DNA from: Sordariomycetes sp. S80-01Y
Lineage: Eukaryota; Ascomycota; Sordariomycetes
Direction of reading: 5' to 3'
DNA: 64,000 nucleotides
Assembly: GCA_037042185.1 (NCBI GenBank)
Contig: JAXQJY010000026.1
Coordinates: 1,984,001-2,048,000 of the forward strand
This document shows, one piece after another, positions 19,420 through 30,898 of the stretch. Within the stretch, counting starts at the first letter, position 1, and every line of letters begins with the position of its first letter. The position numbers and the translations under genes are program-made. A model generated the notes under the pieces. That model worked only from the letters and a program-made list of their open reading frames with translations. It did not search any database and was not told the origin of the DNA.

Positions 19420-21594
19420 CTAGATCCGTCGACGGTTGCTCAGCATCTGACCGACTACACCGTCCGTGTCCTTGGTCTCCTCAACCACACGCTTTGCGCT
19501 CTGTTTCCGGGCGGATCTCCTCGCGAGGTAGACGGCCTTAGCCTTCTTGGCGCCCTCTTTGCGCCTCATCACCCGATAATATCGCTCAGCCCGGATCTTG
19601 GCTTCCTTGTCGGCCTTGTTGCGTTTCGGCGTCCTTGGCTTCCTCCACGTCAGGTTCGTCTCGGCCCATTCCTTGAAGTCCGCGGCCTGCATCTGCGGAA
19701 GCGTGCGCGGGACCCCTTCGCCGGAGCTAGCCGGGGGAGGGTTGGCGGCAAGCCTTTCCGACGTGCGCAGCTCCCGCAGGACCCTGAGCATTTCGGAGCC
19801 CTTGTACTTGCGCCGCGAGAGATATCGCATCTGGGCCACTCGCTGCCGCCCGAGAGGCTTCGCGTGCCGGTTGAGAGCCTTGTGGTCGGCCACGTGGATG
19901 CAGCCTTCGATGGCCTTGACCAGGGATCCCACCGGCAGCACCGGGGGCTGTTCCCGCTGCATTTCGGGCCACAGCCGTCGAATCATGTCCGTTGCCATGA
20001 TCTTGGATCCTTTGCCCGCGGCCGCACGAAATGCTAGCTCATAGATCTCGTGCGATCGAGGCCGGTTGAAGAGGGTGGGGGTGCTCAGAACCTTCCAAAA
20101 GCGGTTCCAGTCCGCCCGGACCCAGTACGCCTTCATCAGCCTCATAAGCTCCTCTTCCGTGGGGCACTCGTCCAGATCGCGGAGGAGAAGCTCGAAGTTG
20201 CGCTGTGCGCGGACCAGGTCCTGCGCGTACGCGGGCGACACGACGATGGACTCGATGAGGGTGACCAGCACCTCGCGGGAGCGGACCTCAAGCCCGCGCT
20301 CGTCGGCTGTTTGGAGAAGCTGGTCCGCGAGGCCGAGGCGGGCGGATGAAGACAGACCAGCCTCCAGGGGTGCCCGAAATACATCCGAGATGAGGGACTG
20401 GAGCTTCGCGAGATCCAGGGGCGCGCCGTTGATCTGGACGTTGATGAAGTCGGCCCAGACGCCTTCCGCATTCGACGGCTGCACCTCAGGCTTCCGTGGT
20501 CGAGGAGGGGGTTGGCTGAAGAGCAAGTCAGGGGGATCTTGCGCCACGTCAAGGGACTGGAGTCTCCTCGCGGACGTCGAGTAATATCGGTGCTGCTGCG
20601 AGGCTCGCTGCATCGCTTCGAATTGGGATGTCCCGGGCGTCTCGTGCAGCTGAAGTTTGGACGCCAGGATTTGGTCCAGATGACTGTCGCTCGGGGTCTC
20701 GTCCCGCACCCGGGCCTGCTCCTTCAGGTTTCTCCTAAAAAGATCTTTCCACAGCTTTTCCAGGTTGAGCTCCGTCCGCCTGGCCTCGGTCATGCACTGC
20801 ACAACAACCGTGGTGCCGGTCTCGGAGGACCCGAAGCCAGATATCCGTCCGCTGTCGTCGAAGCTTGCTGATTCCGACGTCGTATCGTCCGTGGTCCTGA
20901 AGTTGACGCAGACCCAGCCCGTCGAAATCCCGTTGTCCGCGCCAGGAACCAGCGTCATGCTCTGCCCCATCAGCTTTGCTTTCTTGCGTAACCGCCGCAG
21001 CTTCGTCTTTAGCTCTCCCGCGCCGATGAGACCCTCGCCCTTGGAGCTGATGTTGTGCGTCCGCTTGAGCCACCGGATGAAGCGCCCCGCCGAGATGTGC
21101 AGATGCCGCTCGCTTCGAGCGGTGCCAAACAGCATGATCAAGTTGGGCCCAAGGGACGCTTGGGGATCCAGGTCCCGCAGGTCGAGAATCGAGAGGTCGT
21201 CGAGACCCATATCTTCGTACACGTACTTGATCATCGAGTCCAGCATCGCGGGCGAATCCGGCGGTGCGGTCGGCAGGGTTGGCTTGTGCTGGCTGGGAGG
21301 GTGCCGCGGTGGCGCTTCCTGGAGGAACCAAGGCTCGTCATCCTCCTGCTGGGCGAGTTGCTCTGCATTTTGAGAGCTTCCCACGGACTGCTGCATAGGC
21401 GCCTCGGATTCGGGCAAAGTTTCGTCTGACTTTCCGGTCGAGAGCGATCTCTGTGCTCCTAGCCGCAAGGAGGGCCGGGAGGTCGACCGGGGAAGCAGTC
21501 TCGTCGAGGGAGCTGCTGAGGGCAGCACAGCTCGATAAATTGCGGTCCGACAGCTGCGACAGCCCAGGGCCGTCATTGCAGGTCGTGCAATCAT
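19420..21594 (-). CDS. ATP25: ATP25, mitochondrial ATP synthase assembly factor
   Basis: Single exon, 724 residues from ATG 21592-21594; the open frame continues upstream, but the sequence from MIARPAMTALGCRSCRTAIYR onward is a typical mitochondrial presequence. An RsfS/DUF143-like domain follows (LDDLSILDLRDLDP and IMLFGTARSERHLHISAGRFIRWLKR), then KTKLRRLRKKAKL, then a long helical C-terminal half. In yeast, Atp25 is cleaved: the N-terminal RsfS-like part associates with the mitoribosome and the C-terminal part stabilises OLI1 mRNA and aids Atp9 ring assembly. In filamentous ascomycetes ATP9 is often nuclear, so the C-terminal role may differ. The gene diverges from RPO41 across 370 bp. Confidence 0.92.
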   Translation of the reverse strand: MIARPAMTALGCRSCRTAIYRAVLPSAAPSTRLLPRSTSRPSLRLGAQRSLSTGKSDETLPESEAPMQQSVGSSQNAEQLAQQEDDEPWFLQEAPPRHPPSQHKPTLPTAPPDSPAMLDSMIKYVYEDMGLDDLSILDLRDLDPQASLGPNLIMLFGTARSERHLHISAGRFIRWLKRTHNISSKGEGLIGAGELKTKLRRLRKKAKLMGQSMTLVPGADNGISTGWVCVNFRTTDDTTSESASFDDSGRISGFGSSETGTTVVVQCMTEARRTELNLEKLWKDLFRRNLKEQARVRDETPSDSHLDQILASKLQLHETPGTSQFEAMQRASQQHRYYSTSARRLQSLDVAQDPPDLLFSQPPPRPRKPEVQPSNAEGVWADFINVQINGAPLDLAKLQSLISDVFRAPLEAGLSSSARLGLADQLLQTADERGLEVRSREVLVTLIESIVVSPAYAQDLVRAQRNFELLLRDLDECPTEEELMRLMKAYWVRADWNRFWKVLSTPTLFNRPRSHEIYELAFRAAAGKGSKIMATDMIRRLWPEMQREQPPVLPVGSLVKAIEGCIHVADHKALNRHAKPLGRQRVAQMRYLSRRKYKGSEMLRVLRELRTSERLAANPPPASSGEGVPRTLPQMQAADFKEWAETNLTWRKPRTPKRNKADKEAKIRAERYYRVMRRKEGAKKAKAVYLARRSARKQSAKRVVEETKDTDGVVGQMLSNRRRI

Positions 21595-21964
21595 CTTTGT
21601 TCTAGGATTACCAGAGCTGCCATGAAGCTTTTCCAACTTGGCGGCATGGAAGCTGTGAGGTCGAAGCAGCGGCCGACGACCGAAACTGCCCGGATCATCG
21701 ATCTTCCGGCCCGGCCCCTCGCCTCCTGGACGGGCCTTACCTCTGGGGCAAAAAATTCGGAGCTTCATCTCCTGAATCATGAAAATATTCGACGGCCACT
21801 ACAACCACCACCGCCTGTACTTTACTGTTCTTTATTCTGCTAATACCCTCTTCTTCATGTACACTCTGTAATATCCAAATCCGACAGCTTCGCTGCTTGT
21901 TGGGTCCCACACTCCCTTCACGACCCATCAGTCCCGTCGCGTGTCCCGGCACGCGATCGCCAGG
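21595..21964. promoter_or_regulatory. Shared divergent promoter, ATP25 / RPO41
   Basis: 370 bp separate the two ATGs. The region has pyrimidine-rich stretches near 21815-21865 and no clear TATA box. Both products act in mitochondrial gene expression, so a shared control region is plausible; co-regulation is inference. Confidence 0.5.
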
Positions 21965-24900
21965 ATGATACCGAACCGCGCTCAACGGAGCCTTCGCCTA
22001 CACAGAGCCGCATCTCTTCGACCGACCCTGCGAACATTGCCGAGATGCGCCGTCACAGCTTCCTCGGACCCGGCGTCGCCGCCCTGGAGGAGGTGCGTAG
22101 TCACAAATCAGCGCCCTCTGCGCCGGCGGCTATCACACAGCTCCCAATCGCCCAGGAGACAGCTTGCCACCGCCGTGTCGGACTCTCCATTCAGCCATGT
22201 GCAGAGCTCGAACTCGGGCTTGCCTGAGTTTCCGACCCTGCACGGCACCGCCTTCGGAACCGGCATGGAGCCCTGGATGCCCGTCACGATACCGGAGCCC
22301 AGCTTCGACAAGGCGCCCATGAAACGAATCAGCATTCTCGGCGTCCCAGGCGGCTCCCGCGACCTCATCACCCTGTTCGACGCCTGCGTGCGCGTGTCGA
22401 AGCTCGACCGCGCCCAGATCGTCCTCCAGCGCATCATTTCCGAAGCCTTCCTGCCACCGCAAGAGCTCATCATCCTTCACAATCAGTTCCTCCTCGCCAG
22501 CATACAGCACTATCGCACGATGCCGGACCGCAAAAAGGTGGAGGCCTTGCATCGATGGTACGAGCTCGAGATCCACCATCGAAACCTCCCGCAGACTGCC
22601 GAGACAATCGCCTGCATGATCAAAGCATCGCTGCTCTCGGAACGCGGACACAGGCTGTCGCGGTTGGTGCGACGATACATGACCATGGCTCCTGGCGAGG
22701 CTGGCCTGCTCGTTTTGCAGATGGAGAACATATTGAGCGACGAGGACATTGCGGTCATCACGAGGATATGCCCGACATACAACTTCCCCGAGGCTGAAGA
22801 GCCAGAATTAGGCGAGCTGGAGGCCCAGGTTGAGGAGGCAGCAGCGCGAGCCGAGAACGAATCCGATGCGCTTCCCGAGCTGAGGCCCACACCCCAGACG
22901 GGTCAAGGCTTGAAGAGTCTGCACCGCGGCCTGCGCTTCCTCCACGATTTGCAAGACATGGACATCTCGAAAATGTCGGCGCAGGATCAGCGCGACATCC
23001 AGATCCAGCTCGAACGCGACTCGATCAGCTCGGCCATCGAAAAGTGGCGGGCCGAGGAGAAGGAGCGCCAAAAGCGCGGCATTCAGACCGCGCTCAGGGG
23101 CGGCGGTAGCGAAGGCCCGTCGCTGTCCAGCCACATCGCATCCTTCCTCGGGCCCATGGAAAGGAGGATCAAGGAGGAGCTGGTGCTCGTCGAGAAAGCC
23201 GAGGCCGTCAAGTCCAAAACTACGGCCGACTTCGATCGCTGCGTCTACGGCCCCCTGCTGGCCTCTGGGGACCCTACCCGGATGGCAGCGGTAACGATCT
23301 TGGCTGTCCTGAACGCGGGCGCCATGGAAGGCATCGACAAAGGCATCTCTGTGCACCGTCTGTTCAGCCACATCGGCAAGCTCGTGCAGGAGGACGTCTT
23401 CAGCCAGCGGATAGCCAAGGAAAAGAGGGAGCGGCGAAAGGTGCGCAAGATGCAGTACGACAAGGACTCGCCCAAGCAGTGGAAGCAGGAGGTGCTACCG
23501 CAGCCGGTTGAGTTTGTTGCGGATCCGACCGAGAGCGAGCTCAAGATCCGCGAGGCGCAGAACAACCACTGGACCCCGGAAATGCGAGTTCACATCGGCT
23601 CGGTCCTCCTTCAGTTCCTCATCGAGGACGCTCACATGATTGTCTCGCACAAGGATCCGGCGACCGGCAAGGTCACCAACGAGTACCAGCCTGCGTTTGC
23701 TCACGCCCTGCGCCTGCGCCGAGGCAAGAAGGTTGGCGTCGTCATCCCCAACAAGGCGCTTATCGAGTTCCTCAAGCGCGAACCTCTGTCTGATTTCCTC
23801 GCCAAGCATCTTCCCATGATCGTCGAGCCTCGGCCCTGGAAGTCGATATCTGAGGGCGGGTTCCTGGAGGCCAAGACGTCCTTCATTCGCGTTCAGTCGG
23901 GTGATATCGAGCAGCGCACCTACGCCAGGGCTGCAATCACCTGCGGCGACATGAGGACTGTTTTCAAGGGGCTGGATGTGCTCGGCAAGACGCAATGGCG
24001 CATCAACAACGATGTGTTCAAAGTCATGATCGATGCCTGGAACAAGGGCGAGGCGCTGGCTAACCTCCCTCCCCTGGCCCCCCAGTTCGAGCTTCCACCC
24101 GAGCCCGACCAAGATGCCGAGCCCGAGAAGTATCGTCACTGGGTCAAGGAGGTCCGTTCAATAGAGAACGAACGCTCGGGTCTCCACTCCCAGCGCTGCT
24201 TCATGAACCTGCAGCTCGAGGTTGCGCGCGCTTTCCGGAACCAAACCATCTACTTCCCCCACAACGTCGACTACCGCGGCCGAGCGTATCCCATGCCCAC
24301 CTATCTCAACCACATGGGTGCCGATCACACCCGCGGCCTGCTCACGTTTGCTCAGGGCAAGGAGCTCGGCCAGAGAGGCCTGCGCTGGCTCAAGATCCAC
24401 CTCGCCAACGTCCACGGCCTCGACAAGGCCAACTTCGACGACCGCGAGAAGTTTGCCGACGACAACATCGAAAACGTGCGCGACTCCGTGAACAACCCCC
24501 TAGGAGGCAACCGATGGTGGCTGAAGGCTGAGGACCCCTGGCAATGCCTCGCAGCTTGCCACGAGCTGGCTGCGGCGTACAAGCTGGAGGACCCAACCAA
24601 GTTTGTCTCGCATCTTCCGATCCAGCAGGACGGCACCTGCAATGGGCTCCAGCACTACGCCGCTCTGGGCGGTGACTCGTGGGGCGCAAAGCAGGTCAAC
24701 CTGGAGCCCGGCGAGAAGCCCGCCGACGTATACTCCGCGGTTGCCAACCTGGTCAAGGACGCCATCGCCAAGGACGTCGAAGCTGGCGAGCCGAAGGCCA
24801 TTGCTCTGGACGGCAAGATCACGCGCAAGGTCGTGAAGCAGACCGTCATGACCAACGTCTACGGCGTGACATTCCCCGGCGCGAAGAAGCAGGTGTGCAA

Positions 24901-26107
24901 GCAATTAGATGCCCTGTACCCCAACCTGGGCATCGAGGCTGGCACCAACAACCTGATCCTGGCGTCGTACGTCGCCACCAAGATCTTCGAGGCGCTGGCA
25001 ACCATGTTCTCGGGTGCTCACGACATCCAGCACTGGCTCGGTGAGTCAGGCGGCCGCATCTGCCGCGCCCTGACGCCAGCCCAGCTTGACCGGGTCGCCG
25101 GCGAGGTCAAGGCGCAGTACGAGAAGAGCGACAAGGACCCAAAGTTCAAGAAGGGCATGGCTGGCTTCGAGGAGCTCGCCAAGAGCTTCCGATCCACCAT
25201 CGTCTGGACCACGCCGCTGCGCATGCCCGTCGTGCAGCCCTACCGCAAGGGATCCCTCAAGGAAGTCCGCACCAGCCTCCAGACGGTGTCTTTCCCCGTC
25301 TCGGACCAGACCGATGCCGTGAACCGCAAGAAGCAGATCCAAGGATTCGCGCCGAACTTCATCCACTCGCTCGACGCCAGCCACATGCTTCTGTCCGCGC
25401 TGAAGTGCCACGATCTCGGCCTCAGCTTTGCGGCGGTGCACGACTCGTTCTGGACGCACGCCGCGGATGTCGACGTCATGAACGAGGTTCTCCGCGACGC
25501 CTTCATCAAAATCCACGAGGAGGACGTCGTCGGTCGGCTGGCTGCCGAGTTCGAGGCCCGCCACAAGGGCTCCATCTACCTTACCCACATCGACGCCGAC
25601 AGCCCCGTTGGCAAGAAGATCAAGGAGCTCCGGGACAACAGCGGGCTCACGCCCAAGGCCGAGCTGCTGCTCGAGCACCAGCGCAACACGCTGCGTCTCT
25701 CCGGCAAGCCGTGGGATCTGGCCGCGGCCAAGCAAATCATCACCCCGGCCTCGGTCTACGAGGACATGCAGGCGTCGGAGCCCGACTTGCTCGTCAAGCA
25801 AGAGCTGGCCAACACCAAGCTCGGCGACATCGACGACTCCAGCCCTGCCGAGGAGGACGAGGAGATCCTCTCAGAAGAGACAGAGGAGGACAACACGGAG
25901 ATCGCTGCTCAGCGGGCCCAGAGCACGGCGAAGAAGCAAAAATCGAAGAAAGCAACCATCCCCGTTTGGCTGCCGTTAACCTTCCCAGAACTCCCCGTCA
26001 AGGTACGCATTGAATCGATCGACATGCCCGAGATAAGCCGTTAACATTCTACACAGGGCGACTTCGACGTTCAGCGACTGCGGGGGAGCAAGTACTTCTT
26101 TTCGTGA
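21965..26107 (+). CDS. RPO41: Mitochondrial DNA-directed RNA polymerase
   Basis: Exons 21965-26002 and 26057-26107, 1362 residues. The upstream in-frame codon at 21941 is GTG, so ATG 21965 is used. The 54-nt intron near the end (GTACGC...ACACAG) must be removed to give the family tail GDFDVQRLRGSKYFFS. Arg-rich presequence (RAQRSLRLHRAASLRPTLR), then an N-terminal extension with PPR-like helices, then the T7-type polymerase core: HNVDYRGRAYPMP, motif A QQDGTCNGLQHYAA (about 887), motif B KVVKQTVMTNVYGV (about 953), motif C VHDSFW (about 1157). All catalytic Asp, Lys and Tyr positions are present. It transcribes the mitochondrial genome. The acidic insert near the C-terminus (EEDEEILSEETEEDN) is lineage-specific. 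Confidence 0.96.
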
Positions 26108-26394
26108 GGCACACCGACGGCCTATTGTACTATTGGAGGATTAGACGGCGCATGCTTGGTTCCCATGGCCGGTTTGCATTCTTTACATATGGCGGAGCGA
26201 CGGGCGGCGTTGATGCATTTTCGACTGGCGTTGGTACGGGCATAGAGGCAGCGTTGCACTCTGCGCGATTCTTGGGTAAAAATGTGCTCGGCATGGCACT
26301 GTACTATAATGTATATATACCGGAGCATGCTTGACGAGACAGTTTCTGAGGCGATGGAGAAATCAAGAGGGACAAATTCACTCTAAATGTCTAT

Positions 26395-27567
26395 CTACCG
26401 CACGACCGCGTCCTTGAGGCTCTTGACCACGCACACGCCGCCGCTTTCCGTGACGAGCTTGCCCACGTCCTTCTTGCCCAGCTGCTCCACGGCGCTGGCG
26501 TCAAAGGCCACCTCCAGGGTCTCGGTCGTGGTGAAGCCCGGCTGGATGGTCTCCCAGACCTTCTTCTTGGGGTTCAGCTGGCCCTCGGGCTTGCCGTCAA
26601 AGCCCTCGAAGAAGACCCGCTCACCCGCCTTGCTGCCCTCGGGCGGGGACACCAGCTCGACGGGGCCCTTGTGGTCGTCGACCTCGCCCTCCTTGATCTT
26701 GGGGGAGGCGGCCAGGACCATGGCCGAGGACTTGATGCCGCGCATCTTGACGGGCTTGAGGTTGCACACGACGACAACCTTGCGGCCCTGCATCTCCTCC
26801 AGGGGAATGAGGCCGTTGAGGCCGGAGCAGACGGTGCGGCAGACCTGGCCCTCGTGCTCGACGGTTTCCTCGCTGGCGGGGTCGCCCATGGCAATCGTGG
26901 ACACGTACAGCGAGTCGGCGTCGGGGTGGTTCACGGCCTTGAGAATGTGGCCGACGCGGAGGTCAATGAGCGACGGCGACAGGGGGGCGGCGGCGGGCTG
27001 GGCCTTCTGCTGCTTGGGGGCCTTCTCCTTCTTCTCCTTCTTCTTGCCCTCCCCTCCGGCGACGGCGGCCTTGGCCCCCTCGACCTTCTCCTTGACCTTC
27101 TCCTTGGTGCGGTCGACGAGGCCGGCCTCCTTGGTCTCGCCACCAGCGCCGGCGGCGGCGGCCTTTTCCTTCTTCAGACGCTCCTTCTCGGCCTTGGCGT
27201 CGACGGGCTTCTTGACAAAGAGGACATCGTCCGGGTTGACGTCGACCTTGTCGCCGACCTCGAGACCGAACTGCGGCGAGTTCTGGACGAAGTCCAAGTG
27301 ACGCACGATGTGGGGACGGCCCTGCTCCCCGGACCTCTCCTCGGGGCTCCAGCTGGAGACTATGGGCTTCAGGGTCTCGAAGATAGCGACGTCAGCCTTG
27401 GAGGGCTTGCTGCCGAGCAGGGTCGTGCGGGAGGAGAGGTGCGAGTTGAGGGTGTTGAGGATCGAAGGCTTGTCGTCAGCAGACTTGAGACGGTCAGCGG
27501 TGGTGAGCCATTGCTGGATCTCGGCCTCCTCGGTGGGAGTGTAGGTTTGGCTGGCGAGGGCAGACAT
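26395..27567 (-). CDS. ARC1: ARC1-type tRNA-binding cofactor (EMAPII domain)
   Basis: Single exon, 390 residues from ATG 27565-27567. Residues 1-120 resemble the GST-like domain of Arc1 (EEAEIQQWLTTADRL, SKADVAIFETLKPIV). A Lys/Glu/Ala-rich linker follows (about 130-210), and then a C-terminal OB-fold tRNA-binding domain (LRVGHILKAVNHPDADSLYV; VVVCNLKPVKMRGIKSSAMV). In yeast, Arc1 tethers methionyl- and glutamyl-tRNA synthetases and raises their tRNA affinity. The frame stays open 50 codons upstream of the ATG with an Arg/Ser-rich, presequence-like sequence but no AUG (it reaches a GTG at 27717). Convergent with RPO41. Confidence 0.92.
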   Translation of the reverse strand: MSALASQTYTPTEEAEIQQWLTTADRLKSADDKPSILNTLNSHLSSRTTLLGSKPSKADVAIFETLKPIVSSWSPEERSGEQGRPHIVRHLDFVQNSPQFGLEVGDKVDVNPDDVLFVKKPVDAKAEKERLKKEKAAAAGAGGETKEAGLVDRTKEKVKEKVEGAKAAVAGGEGKKKEKKEKAPKQQKAQPAAAPLSPSLIDLRVGHILKAVNHPDADSLYVSTIAMGDPASEETVEHEGQVCRTVCSGLNGLIPLEEMQGRKVVVVCNLKPVKMRGIKSSAMVLAASPKIKEGEVDDHKGPVELVSPPEGSKAGERVFFEGFDGKPEGQLNPKKKVWETIQPGFTTTETLEVAFDASAVEQLGKKDVGKLVTESGGVCVVKSLKDAVVR

Positions 27568-28136
27568 GGTCGAGACGAAGCGGGAGGAGAGGCGCGCGGG
27601 CGAGGGGCTGAGACGCCTTGATATTGTACGAAGCGAGTTGAGTGACAGCTTGACGGTTCGAGCCTCCGACGAAGACTCCTGCAAGGACAATGGCGTTGAT
27701 GTAGATATCTGGGTCACCGAACGCGGGGCAGAAAAAGTGAAGATGTTGACGATGGTGGGGTGGTGTGCTTATGTCAGCTGGAGGCACCATCGAAGAAAAC
27801 GTGACTGCGCGTTAAGTGAAATCCGGGGACGCGCCTCGATCGCGTCAATCGCTCGACCCTGAATTGATCGCGACGTCACCACCCGATGGACTCGATCTCA
27901 GTTAGCTTTGGCTTGTCCTTGATCGTCAATTGAGCCTAGCTGCTTCTCATTTTTGGCTACCCTGCGTTTTTGTCCCTGCGCGTCTCCCTTGCTTGCTTTT
28001 TCAGCCGGCGCCCCGGAGGTGAAAGGCGCGTCATTGACATTCACGATCGGCATAAGAAGGGACCAGCCGCTCCAGGCGTCCACCCTTTACGCGATTGCTT
28101 CTCAGCACATCTTCGGCACGGCTTGAACCTCTCGTC
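27568..28136. promoter_or_regulatory. Divergent region, ARC1 / SNF2 remodeller
   Basis: 569 bp between divergent ATGs. It contains a near-CRE sequence GACGTCAC at 27872-27879. The ARC1-proximal 150 bp is open in the ARC1 frame without an AUG. Confidence 0.4.
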
Positions 28137-30898
28137 ATGACCTCGTCCAACTCCTCCGATGCCGAGTCCGTCATGTCGCCCTCTCGAGTTCCCACAAGCG
28201 CGCCATCCTCCCCGCCCCCGTCCAAGCCTTCGTCTCCCGCCAAGAGGTCAGGCGCTAAGAGACAGCACAGCGACGCCGATGGCTTGACCGAGGCTGCGAT
28301 CGCCAAGGAGGAGGAGGAAGCCCAGAAGATCAACGAGCAGGCCGAGAAGAAACGAAGGCAGGATCTCATCAAGCAGAGGAAGAAGAAGCCGAAGAAGGCA
28401 GAGACCAAGGCCGAGCGCGACGCCAAGGCCAAGGAGCTGGACGAGCTGCTCATGAAATCCGCAGCCTTCAGCGACATCCTCACCAAGAAGACGCAAGCCC
28501 TCGGCCGCGTCGGCTCCTCGCTCGATGGCAAGTCCCTGGGCGAGCACAACCTGCAGATGGCGGAGCAGCCCAAGTGCATGGTCGGCGGCACGATGCGAGA
28601 CTACCAGCTCGAGGGTCTCACGTGGATGTTTGAAATCTGCTCGCAGGGCATGAGCGGCATCCTGGCCGACGAGATGGGCCTGGGAAAGACGGTGCAGACC
28701 ATTGCGCTCATTGCGCTGCTGCGGGAGCAGGAAGACTACCTGGGGCCGCACCTCATCGTCGCACCCCTGAGCACCCTCTCGAACTGGATGGACGAATTCG
28801 AGAAGTGGGTGCCCTCGATACCGGTCGTCATGTTCCACGGCGACAAGGCGGCCCGAGAGAACATCTTCCAGACCAAGATGATGAAGAACCTGAAGGGAGG
28901 CCGACCGACCAACAAGTTCCCCGTGGTGTGCACGTCCTACGAGATGGTGCTGAGGGAGCAAGCGAACCTGGGAAAGGTGAACTGGGAGTTCATCATCATC
29001 GACGAAGGCCACCGGATGAAGAACGCCGAAGCCAAGCTCTTCCAGCAACTACGACAGTTCTCGTCGGCAACCCGCCTGCTCATTACCGGCACGCCGCTGC
29101 AGAACAACCTGCGCGAGCTGTGGTCTCTGCTGCATTTCCTGCTGCCCACCATCTTCACCGACTGGGAGGCTTTCGAGTCGTGGTTTGACTTCTCTGATCT
29201 GGAGGACGAGCAGGGTACCGAGGAGTTCATCGGCGACCAGATGAAGCAGCAGCTGGTCAAGAAGATCCATCTCATCCTGCAGCCGCTTCTGCTCCGGCGC
29301 ATCAAGCAGGACGTTGCCGCCTACCTGCCCCGCAAGCGGGAGTACGTGCTGTTCGCGCCCATGACCCGCGAGCAGACAGACCTCTACAACGTTCTCACCA
29401 ACAAGAAAATCGACACGAGGTCTTATCTGGAGAACAAAGTCGTGGAGAAGATCACCAACTCGGCTGGGGGCTCACGTGCGTCTAGTCGCGTGTCCTCCAG
29501 GTCAAGCAGCGCCGCTCCGGTCAAGTCAAAGGGCAAAGCAGCGGCCAACTCGCTCCCCATCCGCGAGAGCCCTCGCAAGCCAAAGGCCGAGAGCCCAGCC
29601 ACGCCGAGCGGCGGCGGCAACGCCTTCAGCATGATGATGTCCGGCGGCAAACGCGGCAGAGGAAGACCGCCAAAGACCACGCCCAAGGCTTCAGAAGCCA
29701 AGACGCCCGAAACCAACGGCAAGCGGAAGCAGGCACCCACGCCCGCAGCCTCAGAGGCCAAGTCGGCGCGGTCGAGCCGTCAGTCGACGCCGGGCAGCGT
29801 TCGTGGCCGTGGCCGCCCGCGCAAGAGCCAGACGTACAAGGAGGCTGACTCGGACGAGGAGAAGATGTCCGACGACGAGTTCGAGTCCAAGCTGGCAGAC
29901 GAGATGGCGGAGGAGGACAAGGACGAGTCGACGGATGCCTCCTTGTCTCCTGAAGAGATCGAGAGGGCCGAGACCCTGGATCTCGCCAGTAAGCAGCCTT
30001 CCACCGTACCTCCCATGATTGCACTGACAATTCTCTAGAAAAGCAGATCGCCCGGAAGAAACTCGGCAACCCCCTTGCGCAGCTCCGCCTGGTGTGCAAC
30101 TCGCCGCATAATTTCTACAACCCCTGGTCCGTGGCCACCGACATGCCCGTCGACGAGTCCATCGTCACGTCTTCGGGAAAGATGCTTATGCTGGACCGGC
30201 TGCTGCCCTACCTCTTCTCGCAAGGCCACAAGTGCCTGATTTTCTCGCAGTTCACCACTCAGCTGGACATCCTGGAGGACTACTGTCGTGAGCTGCGCGG
30301 TTGGAACGTCTGTCGCATCGACGGCAGCGTGGCCCAGGACGACCGTCGCCAGCAGATCAAGGCCTTCAACGAGGACCCCGAGTTCAAGGTCTTCCTTCTG
30401 AGCACGAGAGCCGGCGGACAGGGCATCAACCTCGCCAGCGCAGACACCGTCATCCTCTTCGACTCCGACTTCAACCCGCAGCAGGACCTCCAGGCGCAGG
30501 ATCGGTGCCACCGCATCGGCCAAACGAGACCCGTCATCGTCTACCGCCTCGCCACCAAGTCCACCGTCGAGGAGACCCTGCTGCTGAGCGCCGACGCCAA
30601 ACGTCGACTGGAGAAGCTCATCATCCAAAAAGGCGGCTTCAAGACCATGGGGCAGAAGATGGACCAGAGCGAGGAGGGCGGCCTGGACGCGGAGACGCTG
30701 AGGGCGTTGCTGCTGAGGGATGGCATGGTCTACAAGACGAGCGGGGGCGAGGGCATTCTGAGCGACGAAGATCTGGCAGTGGTCTGCGACAGGAGCGACG
30801 AGGCTTACGAGAGGGCGCAGAGGGGCGAGGGCGACGCGGATGCCTTCAAAGTGGTGGAGACCGGGGCCGACTCGATCAAGATGGCGAGCAAGGGGTAG
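28137..30898 (+). CDS. IRC5: LSH/DDM1/IRC5-type SNF2 chromatin remodeller
   Basis: Exons 28137-29988 and 30039-30898, 903 residues; the 50-nt intron has GTAAGC, a CACTGAC branch site and CTAG. The upstream TTG in frame is not a start; ATG 28137 is. Domains: Ser/Pro-rich N-terminus, Lys/Glu coiled coil (about 50-100), helicase lobe 1 with GILADEMGLGKTVQTIA, IIIDEGHRMKN and ITGTPLQNNL, a linker of about 180 residues (about 440-617), then lobe 2 (KCLIFSQFTTQLDILEDY; STRAGGQGINLASAD; DRCHRIGQTRPV). The DEGH box and the overall order match HELLS/DDM1, yeast Irc5 and Neurospora MUS-30. The linker carries two AT-hooks (KRGRGRPPK at about 504, RGRGRPRK at about 555) and acidic Ser-rich runs. Nuclear ATPase, probably in genome stability. 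Confidence 0.93.

Noticed and set aside
21941-21964. Upstream start for RPO41
   Set aside because: The codon at 21941 is GTG; the first ATG in frame is 21965.
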